Shown: positions 9,057 to 18,900 of the stretch, piece by piece
Position numbering within the stretch: the first letter of the stretch is position 1
How the letters are laid out: each line of letters begins with the position of its first letter
DNA from: Bacteroidetes bacterium 43-93
GTDB taxonomy: Bacteria; Bacteroidota; Bacteroidia; Chitinophagales; Chitinophagaceae
NCBI GenBank assembly: GCA_001897855.1
Contig: MKUO01000001.1
Location: forward strand, 1-64,000
Direction: 5' to 3'
Length of the DNA: 64,000 bases
Program-made: the position numbers and the translations under genes
Notes under the pieces: generated by a model
The model's database searches: none
The model's input: only the letters and a program-made list of their open reading frames with translations
Told to the model about the DNA's origin: nothing

Positions 9057-9077
9057 ACTCCCGCTAAAAGCGGGAGT
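9057..9077 (-). terminator. Terminator of the exported-protein gene
   Basis: Perfect 9-bp stem ACTCCCGCT/AGCGGGAGT with loop AAA, followed on the minus strand by TTTTTATTT. Lies 7 bases after the stop of the gene at 9085-9882. Confidence 0.88.
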
Positions 9078-9084
9078 ATATCTG

Positions 9085-9882
9085 CTAATACATTTTTTTA
9101 CTGGTTTGTGTTCTGTCCCACCATCCCTCTGTTTTCCAGTTCCATGCAAAAGGCATCAGTATAAGGGAGAAATTTACGTTTGATTTACCTGTAAGTTTAA
9201 ATGAGGATACTACATCATTGAAGTTGCCCTTGATGCCACCATCCTGGGTGATCAATGGCACATTGCCAAATGAATACATCATACGTATTTTAAAGCAAAT
9301 ACCTGCGCGGATGCCTGCTTCGGCTTTTATATAGGGGCTAACGGCAGAATTAAGCCCTACGTTATCATCAAATGCGGTAACATAATATGCAGGCAATACA
9401 CCTGCACCTAGGCTGGCGCACATACGTTGGTTTTTACTGGTAGTAGCATCACAACCAAATTTAAAATCCAATCCTACAGGAACACCTATTTGGCCGGTTA
9501 CGCCCGAAAAGTTAAAACCTACGGCTGAGAATAGATCATTGCCAATGTTTTTCCACCATAATATGTTGTCAATAAGATTTACATCTACGGCAAGGCAACT
9601 GGCACGTCCCAAATGTGCAATTGGAAAATAAGTACCTATCATAAATCCATAAGCAGCCTTGGTTTGTACCGTTGTTTTAAAGGGCTCATCTGTGATGGTT
9701 CCTCCGTCGGCAGATGTATAAGACCTTCTTTGTCCATCATAATCGGCTGAAGCAGTAACGAAAGAATACCCCATTTCGTATCGCTGTATCACCTTTGGAA
9801 GGCGGAATTGAGCATTTGAAGTAAATGAAAAGGCCGATAATAATACGGCAATAGCAACAAGGCTTTTGTATTTAGTAGTCAT
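9085..9882 (-). CDS. Exported protein of unknown function, probably outer-membrane
   Basis: A 265-residue protein with a clear signal peptide (SFTSNA-QFRLPK, cleavage near 25). The rest alternates hydrophobic and polar residues with many aromatic ends, ending RTQTSKKMY, compatible with a small outer-membrane beta-barrel, but no family was recognised. The ATG at 9882 is preferred; a TTG two codons upstream is in frame. It has its own terminator and is separated from the sigma-factor gene by a divergent 115-bp intergenic region. Confidence 0.7.
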   Translation of the reverse strand: MTTKYKSLVAIAVLLSAFSFTSNAQFRLPKVIQRYEMGYSFVTASADYDGQRRSYTSADGGTITDEPFKTTVQTKAAYGFMIGTYFPIAHLGRASCLAVDVNLIDNILWWKNIGNDLFSAVGFNFSGVTGQIGVPVGLDFKFGCDATTSKNQRMCASLGAGVLPAYYVTAFDDNVGLNSAVSPYIKAEAGIRAGICFKIRMMYSFGNVPLITQDGGIKGNFNDVVSSFKLTGKSNVNFSLILMPFAWNWKTEGWWDRTQTSKKMY

Positions 9883-9997
9883 AATCAATAGTTAAAGGAT
9901 CGTCGAAAAATATGCATAGAAAATTAAAAAGCAAAATTTTTGATAAATTGTTTGTGGAATTATTTAAAAAATACGTTTACAATACAAATGCCAATAG

Positions 9998-10552
9998 TTG
10001 ATTACAGGTAATGATCTTAGCGATTTAGAGTTGCTGAAGCAATATCGTGTAGGTGGTGATACCTCGGCTCTTGGCATTTTGCTACAGCGCTACACATTGC
10101 TATTGTTAGGTGTTGCTATGAAGTATCTGAAAGATAAAGACGAAGCGCAGGACGCCGTACAGCAGGTATTTGAAAAGGCTATCAGGAACCTACCTACAGG
10201 AGCAATTCAAAATTTTAAGGGTTGGCTATATGTGTTGATGCGCAATCATTGCTATCAGCTGCTGAGGGATAAGCAATATTCTGCAGATCCTGAATTATTG
10301 AACAACATGAAGGGCGAAGGTACCGATTTGGAGGCCCTGTGGTGGAAGGATAGGGCCATTGAGGATGTACAGACAGCATTGCTGCAACTGGAAGAAGCAC
10401 AGCGAATAACGATTGCTATGTTCTATCTTGAGGATAAATCCTATAAAGAGATAATGGAAGCAACCGGGTATAGTTTTTCGCAGGTGAAAAGCTATATACA
10501 AAACGGGAAAAGAAACCTGAAATTAATATTGACACGAAACGGCAATGGGTGA
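9998..10552 (+). CDS. ECF RNA polymerase sigma factor
   Basis: A 184-residue sigma-70 family protein: region 2 (LGILLQRYTLLLLGVAMKYL, KDKDEAQDAVQQVFEKA, then FKGWLYVLMRNHCYQLLRD) and region 4 (LEEAQRITIAMFYLEDKSYK, EIMEATGYSFSQVKSYIQNG). The reading frame can only start at a TTG (9998); the next in-frame ATG would remove most of region 2. A tiny out-of-frame ATG reading frame (9988-10011) overlaps this start. The next gene begins inside its last three codons. A possible promoter is TTG (9948-9950), 21 bases, TACGTTTA (9972-9979). Confidence 0.88.
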   Translation: MITGNDLSDLELLKQYRVGGDTSALGILLQRYTLLLLGVAMKYLKDKDEAQDAVQQVFEKAIRNLPTGAIQNFKGWLYVLMRNHCYQLLRDKQYSADPELLNNMKGEGTDLEALWWKDRAIEDVQTALLQLEEAQRITIAMFYLEDKSYKEIMEATGYSFSQVKSYIQNGKRNLKLILTRNGNG

Positions 10553-10895
10553 TCTGAATAATATATGGACCGATCCTGAAGGGAAGCTGCCCGAAGATAA
10601 GCTACTAGCTTACCTGGAAGGCAAGCTGGCGCCCGGTGAGCAGCACAAGGTGGAGCAATGGCTTAACGGAGAAGGAATGGAGGCCGATGCCGTTGAGGGG
10701 CTTAAAGAACTTCCTGCCGAGGATAGCAAAGAAGCTGTCGATAGGATAAATTACAGATTGAGGCAGACTATAGACGCAAAAAGGAGAAGGCGCACTCGTG
10801 CTATAACTGGAAATAAATGGGCGTTGCTTGCGGTCGTAGTAATTTTGCTGCTTTGTATAGTGGGTTATATTGTAATTAGCCTAACTAAGAAATGA
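10545..10895 (+). CDS. Single-pass membrane protein, candidate anti-sigma factor
   Basis: A 116-residue protein with an acidic cytoplasmic N-terminal part (about 1-80, including KLLAYLEGKLAPGEQHKVEQ, which resembles the opening of Bacteroidota anti-sigma proteins), a basic patch KRRRRTR, and one membrane helix (about 90-112). No zinc-binding HxxxCxxC motif is present. It overlaps the sigma-factor gene by 8 bases and the next gene by 4, so all three are translationally coupled. By position and topology it probably holds the sigma factor at the membrane; there is no direct sequence proof. Confidence 0.68.
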   Translation: MGDLNNIWTDPEGKLPEDKLLAYLEGKLAPGEQHKVEQWLNGEGMEADAVEGLKELPAEDSKEAVDRINYRLRQTIDAKRRRRTRAITGNKWALLAVVVILLLCIVGYIVISLTKK

Positions 10896-11590
10896 GGATC
10901 TATAAAGTCAATTTACAAGATCAACTACGATCGGCGCGGCCTAATCTTCTGTTATTAGGGATATTTATCGTTATCGGAATAATAGTTGGCGTCAACGCTC
11001 AATGGTATCTTAGTCTTGAGTTCGTAATACCAGTCTTTTTGATATTGGGATTGCCAGCAGTTATTCTGCATATTATTTATTGGAGGTATAATAAGGGCAT
11101 GATTATCTCGATACAAAACGATGAAATTAATATTCAAACAAAAGCTAGCTTTTACAGATATAAACTGACTGATATCATATTGGCGGAAAAAATCATTAAT
11201 GGTAGTCCTGTGGCAAAAGAAAATAGTAGCAGGCAGTTGGTTGAAAATTATGGATACATAAAATTGGGGATGAAAGACGGTAGCATGTTCTATCTCACAT
11301 CACTAATGCTTGATCCCGAAAAGTTTGACATCATTACTACCGATACTGTTTACAGTCTATTCCCGATTCCCAATAAGCGTAATTACAAACAAAAACAGCG
11401 TTTGTTAGAACAAGAGAAAGACTTTGACGAGCGAGATAAGGAAACCGCTGTCAGTATGTTTGTTGAACAATTCAAGAGTATGGATGATGAGCGTTTACAA
11501 GAGAAGTTAATATTAGCGAAAAACTACAGACCTGAAGCTATAGAAGCTGTTAAACGTATTTTAGCGCAGCGTAAAACCACGTCTATATAA
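10892..11590 (+). CDS. Membrane protein of unknown function in the sigma-factor operon
   Basis: A 232-residue protein with two close N-terminal membrane helices (about 18-36 and 42-60), then a mixed alpha/beta cytoplasmic part reminiscent of a PH-like fold (GYIKLGMKDGSMFYL), and a charged helical C-terminus. No family is recognised with confidence. The start overlaps the stop of the previous gene (ATGA), tying its expression to the sigma factor and putative anti-sigma protein. It could be a target or a third member of the signalling unit. Confidence 0.62.
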   Translation: MRIYKVNLQDQLRSARPNLLLLGIFIVIGIIVGVNAQWYLSLEFVIPVFLILGLPAVILHIIYWRYNKGMIISIQNDEINIQTKASFYRYKLTDIILAEKIINGSPVAKENSSRQLVENYGYIKLGMKDGSMFYLTSLMLDPEKFDIITTDTVYSLFPIPNKRNYKQKQRLLEQEKDFDERDKETAVSMFVEQFKSMDDERLQEKLILAKNYRPEAIEAVKRILAQRKTTSI

Positions 11591-11626
11591 AAAACGTACC
11601 TTGCAATAGCTATTAGATAGATATTC

Positions 11627-12847
11627 ATGCAGTTAGCAGGTAAAAAAATAGTATTGGCTGTTACGGGCAGCATTGCAGCTTATAAGACTCCGCAGTTGGT
11701 AAGATTATTGGTAAAAGCAGGTGCAGAAGTACGTGTACTTGTTACTGCCGCTGCAGAAGCATTTGTAAGTCCTTTATCGTTGGCAACCGTCTCTAAGCAT
11801 CCGGTATTAAGTAATGTAGCTGACGGGGCGGCGTGGAATAATCACGTGGAGCTGGGCAGATGGGCGGACGCAATGCTTATTGCACCTTGCAGCGCAAATA
11901 GCCTGGCAAAATTGGCTAATGGCCTTTGCGATAACCTGGTGTGTGCAGTTTACTTATCAGCTATATGTCCTGTGTTTGTAGCGCCTGCTATGGACGAGGA
12001 TATGTGGCATCATGGAAGTACAAAGCATAATCTTGAAAAGATAAAGACTTACGGCAATCATATCATTCCTGTTGCTCATGGTGAACTGGCAAGCGGGCTG
12101 GTTGGTGATGGAAGAATGGCAGAGCCGGAAGATATAGTTCATTTTTTAGACGTTTTTTTTTCAGGGAACAACAATAGACTACCACTAAATGGCGTAAGAG
12201 CCCTGGTTACTGCGGGCCCTACTTACGAGCGCATAGACCCCGTACGTTTTATAGGCAATTTTTCTACCGGTAAGATGGGCGTTGCTATTGCCGAAGAGCT
12301 TGCAAATAAAGGTGCTTCTGTTACGCTTATTTTAGGCCCTTCTCAAATAAAGGTTAGTAATAAGCATATACAATTGGTGAGTGTGGAAAGTGCTGATGAA
12401 ATGTTTAATGCAGCAACCGCGGCTTACCAAACAACGGATATTGCCATATTAGCTGCTGCCGTTGCCGATTACAGGCCCGATCAAATGGCTCCGGAGAAAA
12501 TAAAGAAGGCTGACGATACGTTAGATATCAGGTTGGTAAAGAATAAAGATATATTGGCAACATTGGGCCGGCAAAAGAAGGATAACCAGGTTTTGGTGGG
12601 CTTTGCCCTGGAAACCAATAATGAGTTGGAACATGCAACGGGTAAAATGAAGGCAAAGAATGCCGACATGATTGTTTTAAATTCGTTAAATGATAAGGGC
12701 GCAGGCTTTGGTCATGATACCAATAAGGTAACTTTGCTATTTGCCGATGGCAGCAACAAAGCATTGCCGCTTCAAAGTAAAAACCTTGTTGCAGAAGCTA
12801 TTGTAGATAATATTGTTCAATTAAGAGATGCTAAAAAGATTGTTTAG
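11627..12847 (+). CDS. coaBC: Bifunctional phosphopantothenoylcysteine decarboxylase / phosphopantothenate-cysteine ligase
   Basis: A 406-residue CoaBC. The N-terminal flavoprotein half has GSIAAYKTPQLVR, the active-site NHVELG His, PCSANSLAKLANG and PAMDEDMW, all hallmarks of the decarboxylase. The C-terminal half is the ligase: ALVTAGPTYERIDPVRFIGN, AAAVADYRP and the lysine-rich LVKNKDIL. It makes 4'-phosphopantetheine from phosphopantothenate and cysteine on the way to coenzyme A. The following porD gene starts 20 bases before its stop, so CoA synthesis and a T9SS-linked protein are made from one message. Confidence 0.96.
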   Translation: MQLAGKKIVLAVTGSIAAYKTPQLVRLLVKAGAEVRVLVTAAAEAFVSPLSLATVSKHPVLSNVADGAAWNNHVELGRWADAMLIAPCSANSLAKLANGLCDNLVCAVYLSAICPVFVAPAMDEDMWHHGSTKHNLEKIKTYGNHIIPVAHGELASGLVGDGRMAEPEDIVHFLDVFFSGNNNRLPLNGVRALVTAGPTYERIDPVRFIGNFSTGKMGVAIAEELANKGASVTLILGPSQIKVSNKHIQLVSVESADEMFNAATAAYQTTDIAILAAAVADYRPDQMAPEKIKKADDTLDIRLVKNKDILATLGRQKKDNQVLVGFALETNNELEHATGKMKAKNADMIVLNSLNDKGAGFGHDTNKVTLLFADGSNKALPLQSKNLVAEAIVDNIVQLRDAKKIV

Positions 12848-13745
12848 TGTTGCACTGCTAGTTATCGTTTCCGCTTACAGCTATGCCCAGGAGCTTAACT
12901 GTAAAGTGAAAATATTGCATGAAAAGATCCAGGGGGTAGATAAGGAAGTGTTTAACAGTATGGAACGTAATATCACAAGTTTCATAAACACCAGGAAATG
13001 GACTAACGATCAGTTTCAGACGAATGAGCGCATAGATTGCAACATCATGATTAACCTGGTTAACAAACCGGATGAGGATATCTTTGAAGCTACCATGAAC
13101 ATACAGGCTACCAGGCCAGTGTATAATACCGGCTACACAAGCCCGCTGATCAACTTTATTGACAAAGATTTTAAGTTCAGATATAATCAGTATACGCCAC
13201 TACAATTTGATGATAATCGTGTAGCTGGCAATGAACCCTACGCAGCCAATCTTACGGCCATGATAGCGTATTACGCTTACCTGATATTGGGGCTAGATTA
13301 TGACAGTTTTGCGCTGAATGGTGGTTCGGACTTTTTCAAAAAGGCGCAAAACGTAGTGAACAATGCGCCGGAATCAGGCAAGTCTATTACAGGCTGGAAG
13401 GCGGTTGACGGTAATAAAAACCGCTATTGGATCATTGACCAGCTACTGAGCCCGCGGTACAAAGATTTCCATGATATCTGGTACACCTACCATAGAAAAG
13501 GAATGGATAACATGGCTTCGAAACCGGAAGAATCGAGGAAGGTGATACTGGAAACATTGCCCAAACTGATCCAGATGAACAGGGAAAACCCCGGATCGAT
13601 ATTGCTTCAGTTTTTCTTTAACGCTAAGAGCGATGAATATGCCAGTATAGTGTCTCAAACAGATCCCGGAGAACGTACCCGCTACTTGGCTATGCTGCAG
13701 CAGGTAGATGTGCAGAATGTTCAAAAATATAATAGCATTAAATAG
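12828..13745 (+). CDS. porD: DUF4835 family protein (type IX secretion PorD)
   Basis: A 305-residue protein with a signal peptide (1-20, SYA-QELNC). The mature N-terminus (QELNCKVKILHEKIQG, then FINTRKWTNDQF) is the typical opening of DUF4835 proteins, named PorD where studied because T9SS function is affected by its loss; the biochemical role is unknown. It overlaps coaBC by 20 bases and is followed 2 bases later by a DUF4296 lipoprotein gene. The presence of T9SS cargo elsewhere in the window agrees with this call. Confidence 0.85.
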   Translation: MLKRLFSVALLVIVSAYSYAQELNCKVKILHEKIQGVDKEVFNSMERNITSFINTRKWTNDQFQTNERIDCNIMINLVNKPDEDIFEATMNIQATRPVYNTGYTSPLINFIDKDFKFRYNQYTPLQFDDNRVAGNEPYAANLTAMIAYYAYLILGLDYDSFALNGGSDFFKKAQNVVNNAPESGKSITGWKAVDGNKNRYWIIDQLLSPRYKDFHDIWYTYHRKGMDNMASKPEESRKVILETLPKLIQMNRENPGSILLQFFFNAKSDEYASIVSQTDPGERTRYLAMLQQVDVQNVQKYNSIK

Positions 13746-13747
13746 GG

Positions 13748-14098
13748 ATGAGAACGATTCTTACCGCTTTTATGGTTTGTATCATGTTGTCGTCGTGCAA
13801 CGAAGGTAAACCCAAGGATATCTTAGATGCTCGTCAAATGGAGGCAGTACTCACTGATATATACCTTGCGGAGGCTAACAGTACGCTTGTTAATGACAGC
13901 GCCCATACAATTCGTAACAGAAATATAGACTCTTTGGCAGTTTATTATAAAGCTATTCTTACCCATCACAGTATCAGTATGGAAAAGCTTACCAAAAGTG
14001 TAGATTGGTACAAGAGAAACCCGGAAGAGCTCGATACCATATATGCGCGTGTAATTACAGACCTCAACAGGCTGCAAAGTCAGTATCCTCAGAAATAA
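13748..14098 (+). CDS. DUF4296 lipoprotein
   Basis: A 116-residue protein with a lipoprotein signal peptide (lipobox LSSC, Cys17) and a helical mature part with ILDARQMEAVLTDIYLAEA and WYKRNPEELDTIY, the DUF4296 pattern. It begins 2 bases after porD, so it is the third gene of the coaBC-porD unit. Its function is unknown; the genetic company suggests an envelope role. Its stop lies 5 bases from the stop of the convergent aminotransferase gene, with no terminator between them. Confidence 0.8.
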   Translation: MRTILTAFMVCIMLSSCNEGKPKDILDARQMEAVLTDIYLAEANSTLVNDSAHTIRNRNIDSLAVYYKAILTHHSISMEKLTKSVDWYKRNPEELDTIYARVITDLNRLQSQYPQK

Positions 14099-14103
14099 TA
14101 AAT

Positions 14104-15294
14104 CTATTTGAGTTTGGATAATGCCGTGGCCATACGCTCCATTGCGATGCGTAGCTTATCCATAGAAGTAGCAAAAGACAGGCGAATGCAGTTGTCATTT
14201 CCAAATGCTCCTCCGTTTACTGTGCTGATATGTGCGTTATACATCAGGTACATAGAGAAATCCTCATCGTTTTTGATGATGGTTGCTCCGTCTGATTTTC
14301 CGAAAAATGAACTGACGTTAGGAAATGCATAAAAAGCCCCTTCCGGCACATTAATAGAAATGCCCGGCATTGCTCTTAGAGCTTCTATAACATAGTCCCT
14401 GCGCTCGCGAAAGGCATCACGCATCTTATAGGTTTCTTCAAGGCTTGAGGTAAGTGCAGTAATAGCAGCACGTTGTGTAATGGAGTTGGCTCCAGAGGTA
14501 AATTGTCCCTGGAACTTTTCGCAGGCCTGTACCAGTTCTTTAGGGCCGGCAAGATAGCCAAGCCTCCATCCCGTCATTGCAAAGCCTTTTGATAAGCCGT
14601 TGACAATAATAACCCGATCTCTCAATTCTGTGAACTGGCCAATACTTTCGTGTTTGCCATTGTAATTAATGTATTCATATATCTCGTCGCTGATTATAGC
14701 AACCTGCGGATGCCTGTTAAATACTTCAGCCAAAGCGGCTAATTCGTCTTTTGAATAGACACTACCAGTAGGGTTGCAGGGTGAAGAAAATATGAATAAC
14801 CTGGTTTTAGGCGTTATTGCTTGTTCTAACCTTTCGGCAGTAAGTTTAAAGTCTGTGTCGATCGTACACGGCAGGAACTTATTAATACCCTCTGCCAATG
14901 AAACTAATGCACCATAAGTTACCCAATATGGAGTGGGGATGATCACTTCATCGCCCGGGTTAATGATGGAAAGTATTGCATTTGCCAGAGATTGTTTGGC
15001 ACCTGTAGATACTATAATCTCATCAGCACTATATTCAAGATCGTTATCGCGTTTTAACTTCTTACTGATGGCTTCTCTCAATTCAGGATAGCCGGCTACA
15101 GGAGGATATTTAGTGTATCCTTGTTCCATAGCCAATGTTGCTGCATCATCGATAAATTCAGGTGTAGCAAAATCAGGTTCTCCCAGGCTCAAATCTATAA
15201 TATCAATTCCTTTAGCTCTTAATTCGCGGCTCAATTTGGCCATTTTTATCGTCTGTGGCTCGGCGATACGATTCAGTCGTTGTGCTAATTGCAT
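14104..15294 (-). CDS. aspC: Class I/II aspartate (or aromatic) aminotransferase
   Basis: A 396-residue PLP enzyme of aminotransferase subgroup I gamma. Visible motifs are the N-terminal LSLGEPDFATP, the cofactor-binding NPTGSVYS (about 174-181), DEIYEY (203-208) and the Schiff-base lysine in GLSKGFAMTGWRLGY (Lys236). It exchanges amino groups between aspartate or prephenate-type substrates and 2-oxo acids in the cytoplasm. A -7-like TAAATTTG on the minus strand lies 24 bases upstream. Confidence 0.92.
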   Translation of the reverse strand: MQLAQRLNRIAEPQTIKMAKLSRELRAKGIDIIDLSLGEPDFATPEFIDDAATLAMEQGYTKYPPVAGYPELREAISKKLKRDNDLEYSADEIIVSTGAKQSLANAILSIINPGDEVIIPTPYWVTYGALVSLAEGINKFLPCTIDTDFKLTAERLEQAITPKTRLFIFSSPCNPTGSVYSKDELAALAEVFNRHPQVAIISDEIYEYINYNGKHESIGQFTELRDRVIIVNGLSKGFAMTGWRLGYLAGPKELVQACEKFQGQFTSGANSITQRAAITALTSSLEETYKMRDAFRERRDYVIEALRAMPGISINVPEGAFYAFPNVSSFFGKSDGATIIKNDEDFSMYLMYNAHISTVNGGAFGNDNCIRLSFATSMDKLRIAMERMATALSKLK

Positions 15295-15317
15295 GTGTAA
15301 AACTGCCGTTAAAGCGA

Positions 15318-15325
15318 CAAATTTA
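15318..15325 (-). promoter_or_regulatory. -7 box for aspC
   Basis: TAAATTTG on the minus strand, a full TAnnTTTG match 24 bases before the start codon; no good -33 TTG was found. Confidence 0.45.
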
Positions 15326-15365
15326 AGTAAGAATACCTGTTAAATTGATTTTCCTCCTGTTAAAA

Positions 15366-15881
15366 CTACATATGAGTGTAGGCAGTAGTAAAGAAGAAGA
15401 GATACAATGCAACTATTACGATGATACCTATTACTACGGAAAGGAACAGGATAGTTTTTTTATATGCCCCGTTGATCGTTTTCATACGGTGCAGCTCACT
15501 TACATTGTTTAGGATGTTTTCCATGCGTGAAAACGCAGTTTCTCCTTTTACAACGTAATCATAGGCTCCATATTTCATACTATCAATAGCTACATCGATC
15601 TTATCTTGTCCGGAAAGCATAATTACCTGTGTTGCCGGGCTTTTTTCTTTTATCCTTTTAAGGATGGCAACTCCATTTTCGGCATTCGGCTTATGAGCGT
15701 TCAGGTGAAAATCCAGTACAATGATCTCCGGGTTGAGATTCAGATTACTTATTGCTTCTTCACCATTGTCGAAAGTTTTAATATTATAAAGAAATCTTTC
15801 TGACAGATAGTCTTTGAGCATTTCATTCTGGATAGGTTCGTCGTCTACCAGAAAGATGTAACGTGAATGTTCTGTAGCCAT
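15366..15881 (-). CDS. Response regulator receiver with C-terminal membrane anchor
   Basis: A 171-residue protein. Residues 7-130 are a complete CheY-like receiver: acidic pair Asp13-Asp14, phosphoacceptor Asp57 (VLDFHL), Ser90 and Lys112. Instead of an output domain it carries one hydrophobic helix (about 143-165) and a very short tail, so the receiver should hang from the cytoplasmic face of the membrane. No cognate kinase is adjacent; the orphan hybrid kinase at 22207-24840 and the sensor kinase at 38020-39300 are possible partners. It may act by protein contact or as a phosphate sink. Function is inferred only. Confidence 0.82.
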   Translation of the reverse strand: MATEHSRYIFLVDDEPIQNEMLKDYLSERFLYNIKTFDNGEEAISNLNLNPEIIVLDFHLNAHKPNAENGVAILKRIKEKSPATQVIMLSGQDKIDVAIDSMKYGAYDYVVKGETAFSRMENILNNVSELHRMKTINGAYKKTILFLSVVIGIIVIVALYLFFFTTAYTHM

Positions 15882-15956
15882 TGATGATTCAATTTCGTGA
15901 AAAATAGAAAAAATATTTAAAAGTTAAAAGGTGTTTGGTCAGTATTCAAAAATAAA

Positions 15957-15978
15957 AGAGCCCCGATTTCGGGGCTCT
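15957..15978 (-). terminator. Terminator of the giant surface-protein gene
   Basis: Perfect 10-bp stem AGAGCCCCGA/TCGGGGCTCT with a 2-base loop, then TTTTATTTTTG on the minus strand, 20 bases after the stop. Confidence 0.9.
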
Positions 15979-15997
15979 TCATATATTAATAATTGAT

Positions 15998-18900
15998 CTA
16001 TTTTTTTGTGAATAGTGTTGATGTAGATATCTGTTCTGATAGATTAACAACCTGTAGTGTATAAACACCTGCTGCTAACCCATTTACATCTATTGTTGTA
16101 GTCCTTGTATTAACGAAGTCCACGGTAATAACCTTTACAACCTGGCCCATTTTATTCAGTACCCTGATGTCTGTTTTACCATGTATCGGGTTACTAAAGC
16201 TGATGTTCAGTTTGGCATCTGCAACGGGGTTAGGGTATACGGACAACATATTTCTTTCATTGCCTGCTACACTATTTACACTTAGCGCAGGATCTACTAT
16301 CAATGTGGATACGGTACTTGTGGTAGTGAGCGGTGCACACGCAGTGCCTTTAACAACACAGCGATAAGTGTTTTCGCTCATATCAAAACCAACAGGACTG
16401 ATGGTTAGCACATTCGTTTGTGTACCGGAATAGGGTGGTGTTTCCTGCAGGTCTATAAAGCCGGTATTGTTATGGTTTTCCTGCCATTGGTATTCTGTAG
16501 CAGTATTAGGAACTGTAAAGGTTACAGAGCCAAAGAATGGTGCAACTTCCTTAACTGGCAGTGCCACCGGTTTCAGGTTTACCTTCACAGGTATATCTGT
16601 TGTATATACTGTCTGATGGCAGAAAACCGTTTCGGTAACCATACACCTGTATATAGTACCATCTGCAGTTCCCGGTGTATTTGTGAAAGTAAGTGTAGCT
16701 GTATTAGCGCCGGAGTATGGTGGTATGTTTGCTACGTTCGTATAAGAACCATTCGATTCCTTTATTTGCCATTGATATAATAGTCCGCCTCCATAAGCAC
16801 CTACGCTAAGGCTTGTATTCGCGTTCTCACAAACAGTATCTGTAAGCGGTTGTGATGCAATGCCAACAGGATCGTACACACCTAATGTCAACGCCTGAGA
16901 TGTAACAGATGGATAACAAGAGCCACCTACGACGCAGCGGAACAGATAACCATTCATATTGCTGCTGACAGACATAATCTTCAGTATAGGATTGGTTTGT
17001 CCCTGGTATTGCGGCGTGTTAGGTACATTCACAAAGCCCGCACCCATATTTACCTGCCATTGATAATTCAGGTTTGAGCCAACTGCGGCAACATTGAAAG
17101 TAACAGCAGTTTTAGGGCAGAGCATTGCAGGACCCGACTTACTGACATTCACTATCATTGGAAGGTCATACATAGTGAGCGTCGCATCGTTTGATGTAAC
17201 GTTTGGCGCACAACCTGTAGATACAATGCAACGATATTTATTATTGTACAATGGAACGTTTGCTGTAATTGTAAGGCCACCAGTTGTTACACCGCTGTAA
17301 GTGCTGTTATTCGACAGGTTTACATAACCAGATCCGTCATCAACCTGCCATTGGTAAGTATAAGAAGGGTATGCTTGTCCGCCTACACCAATAGTGAATT
17401 GGGTAACCCCACCGGCACAAACTACTTTGTCCGATGGTTGCGTAGTGATAGTTGGCGGGGTATTAACATGGAGCATTTGTGTAGTGCTGACCGCAGCAGG
17501 ACTGCATATACCCGATACAATACAATGGTACCTATATCCATTCATGGTTGCCGGAACACTACTCATAGTCAACGTGGCGGTGGTGGCACCACTGTATGTT
17601 GCATTATTTGTTATTGCAGTGAAGCCAGATCCGGTGTTTACTTCCCATTGATAGCTAAGTCCGGTACCAACTGCTGCAACGGTCATGCTGGCATTACTGC
17701 CTGCACATGTTACAGCCTCAGAAGGATGGGTATTGATGTAGGGTAGTTGGTTTACAGTAAGGCTGGCTACGTTTGATGTTACTGAAGGCGAACAGGTACC
17801 GGATATCACGCAGCGATATTGTGAACCATTGAGGTAATATTGGGCATTGGTGATGGTAAGTGTTGCTGTGTTAGGATTAGAAAACGGAGATATTGCGGCA
17901 ATATTTGTCCAGGTAACACCGCCATTGCCGCTAAGCTGCCATTGGTATACAACTGAGGTGCCGGTTGCAGTAACAGCAAATGTAGTAGAACTGCCCTGGC
18001 AAATGGTTGTTGCTGCAACAGGTTGTGTAGTAATAGAAGGAGATGTATTTACCGTAAGTGTAACCGAATTTGACGTGAGAGTAGGAGCACATATTGCGGT
18101 TCCTACACATCGATATATGTATCCGCTCATAGTTGCAGGCGGAGATGTAAGTGTAAGAGTGCCGGTTGACGAACCACTGTAAACGCCTCCATCGCTTAAC
18201 GCAGTGAATCCTGAACCCGTATTTACATACCATTGATAGGTAAGTCCGGATCCTGAACCCGTGAATGAAAATGACGTATTGTTGCCAAAACAGATCGTTT
18301 TGCTGGTAGGTTGACTAACAACAGCCGGTATCGTGTTTACGGTGAGTGTTGCAGAATTTGTGTTAACTATAGGACCGCAAACACCGGTTAATACGCACCT
18401 ATATTTATACCCATTCTTTGCAGCTACAACGTTTGTAAGTGTTAATGAGGTTGTAGTGCTGCCGCTATAAATGCCGGTTGTATCTGATAAGTTAGTGAAG
18501 CCGGAGCCGTTATCTACCTGCCATTGATAACTGATAGATGTACCTGTTGCTGTAACTGTAAAATTAGTATTGGAGCCTACACATACTGATTGGTTAGCAG
18601 GAGATGCAGATACTGTAATAGGGCTATTTACTATAAGTTTTACTGTATCTGAAGTAATCACTGGTGCGCAAGTACCCGTAACAACGCATTTGTACAAGTT
18701 GCCGCTCAGTGTGGTTGGAGGTGTTATTAAAGATAACGTGCTTGTAGCAGATCCGCTATATACACCGCCATTGCTTAATGCAACGAAACCACCGCCGGTA
18801 TTTTCATACCACTGATAAGAGAGGCCTGTACCTGTAGCATTATAAGTAAATGACGCATTGCTGCCCAGGCATATCGTGCTGGAATATGGCTGCGTCGTTG

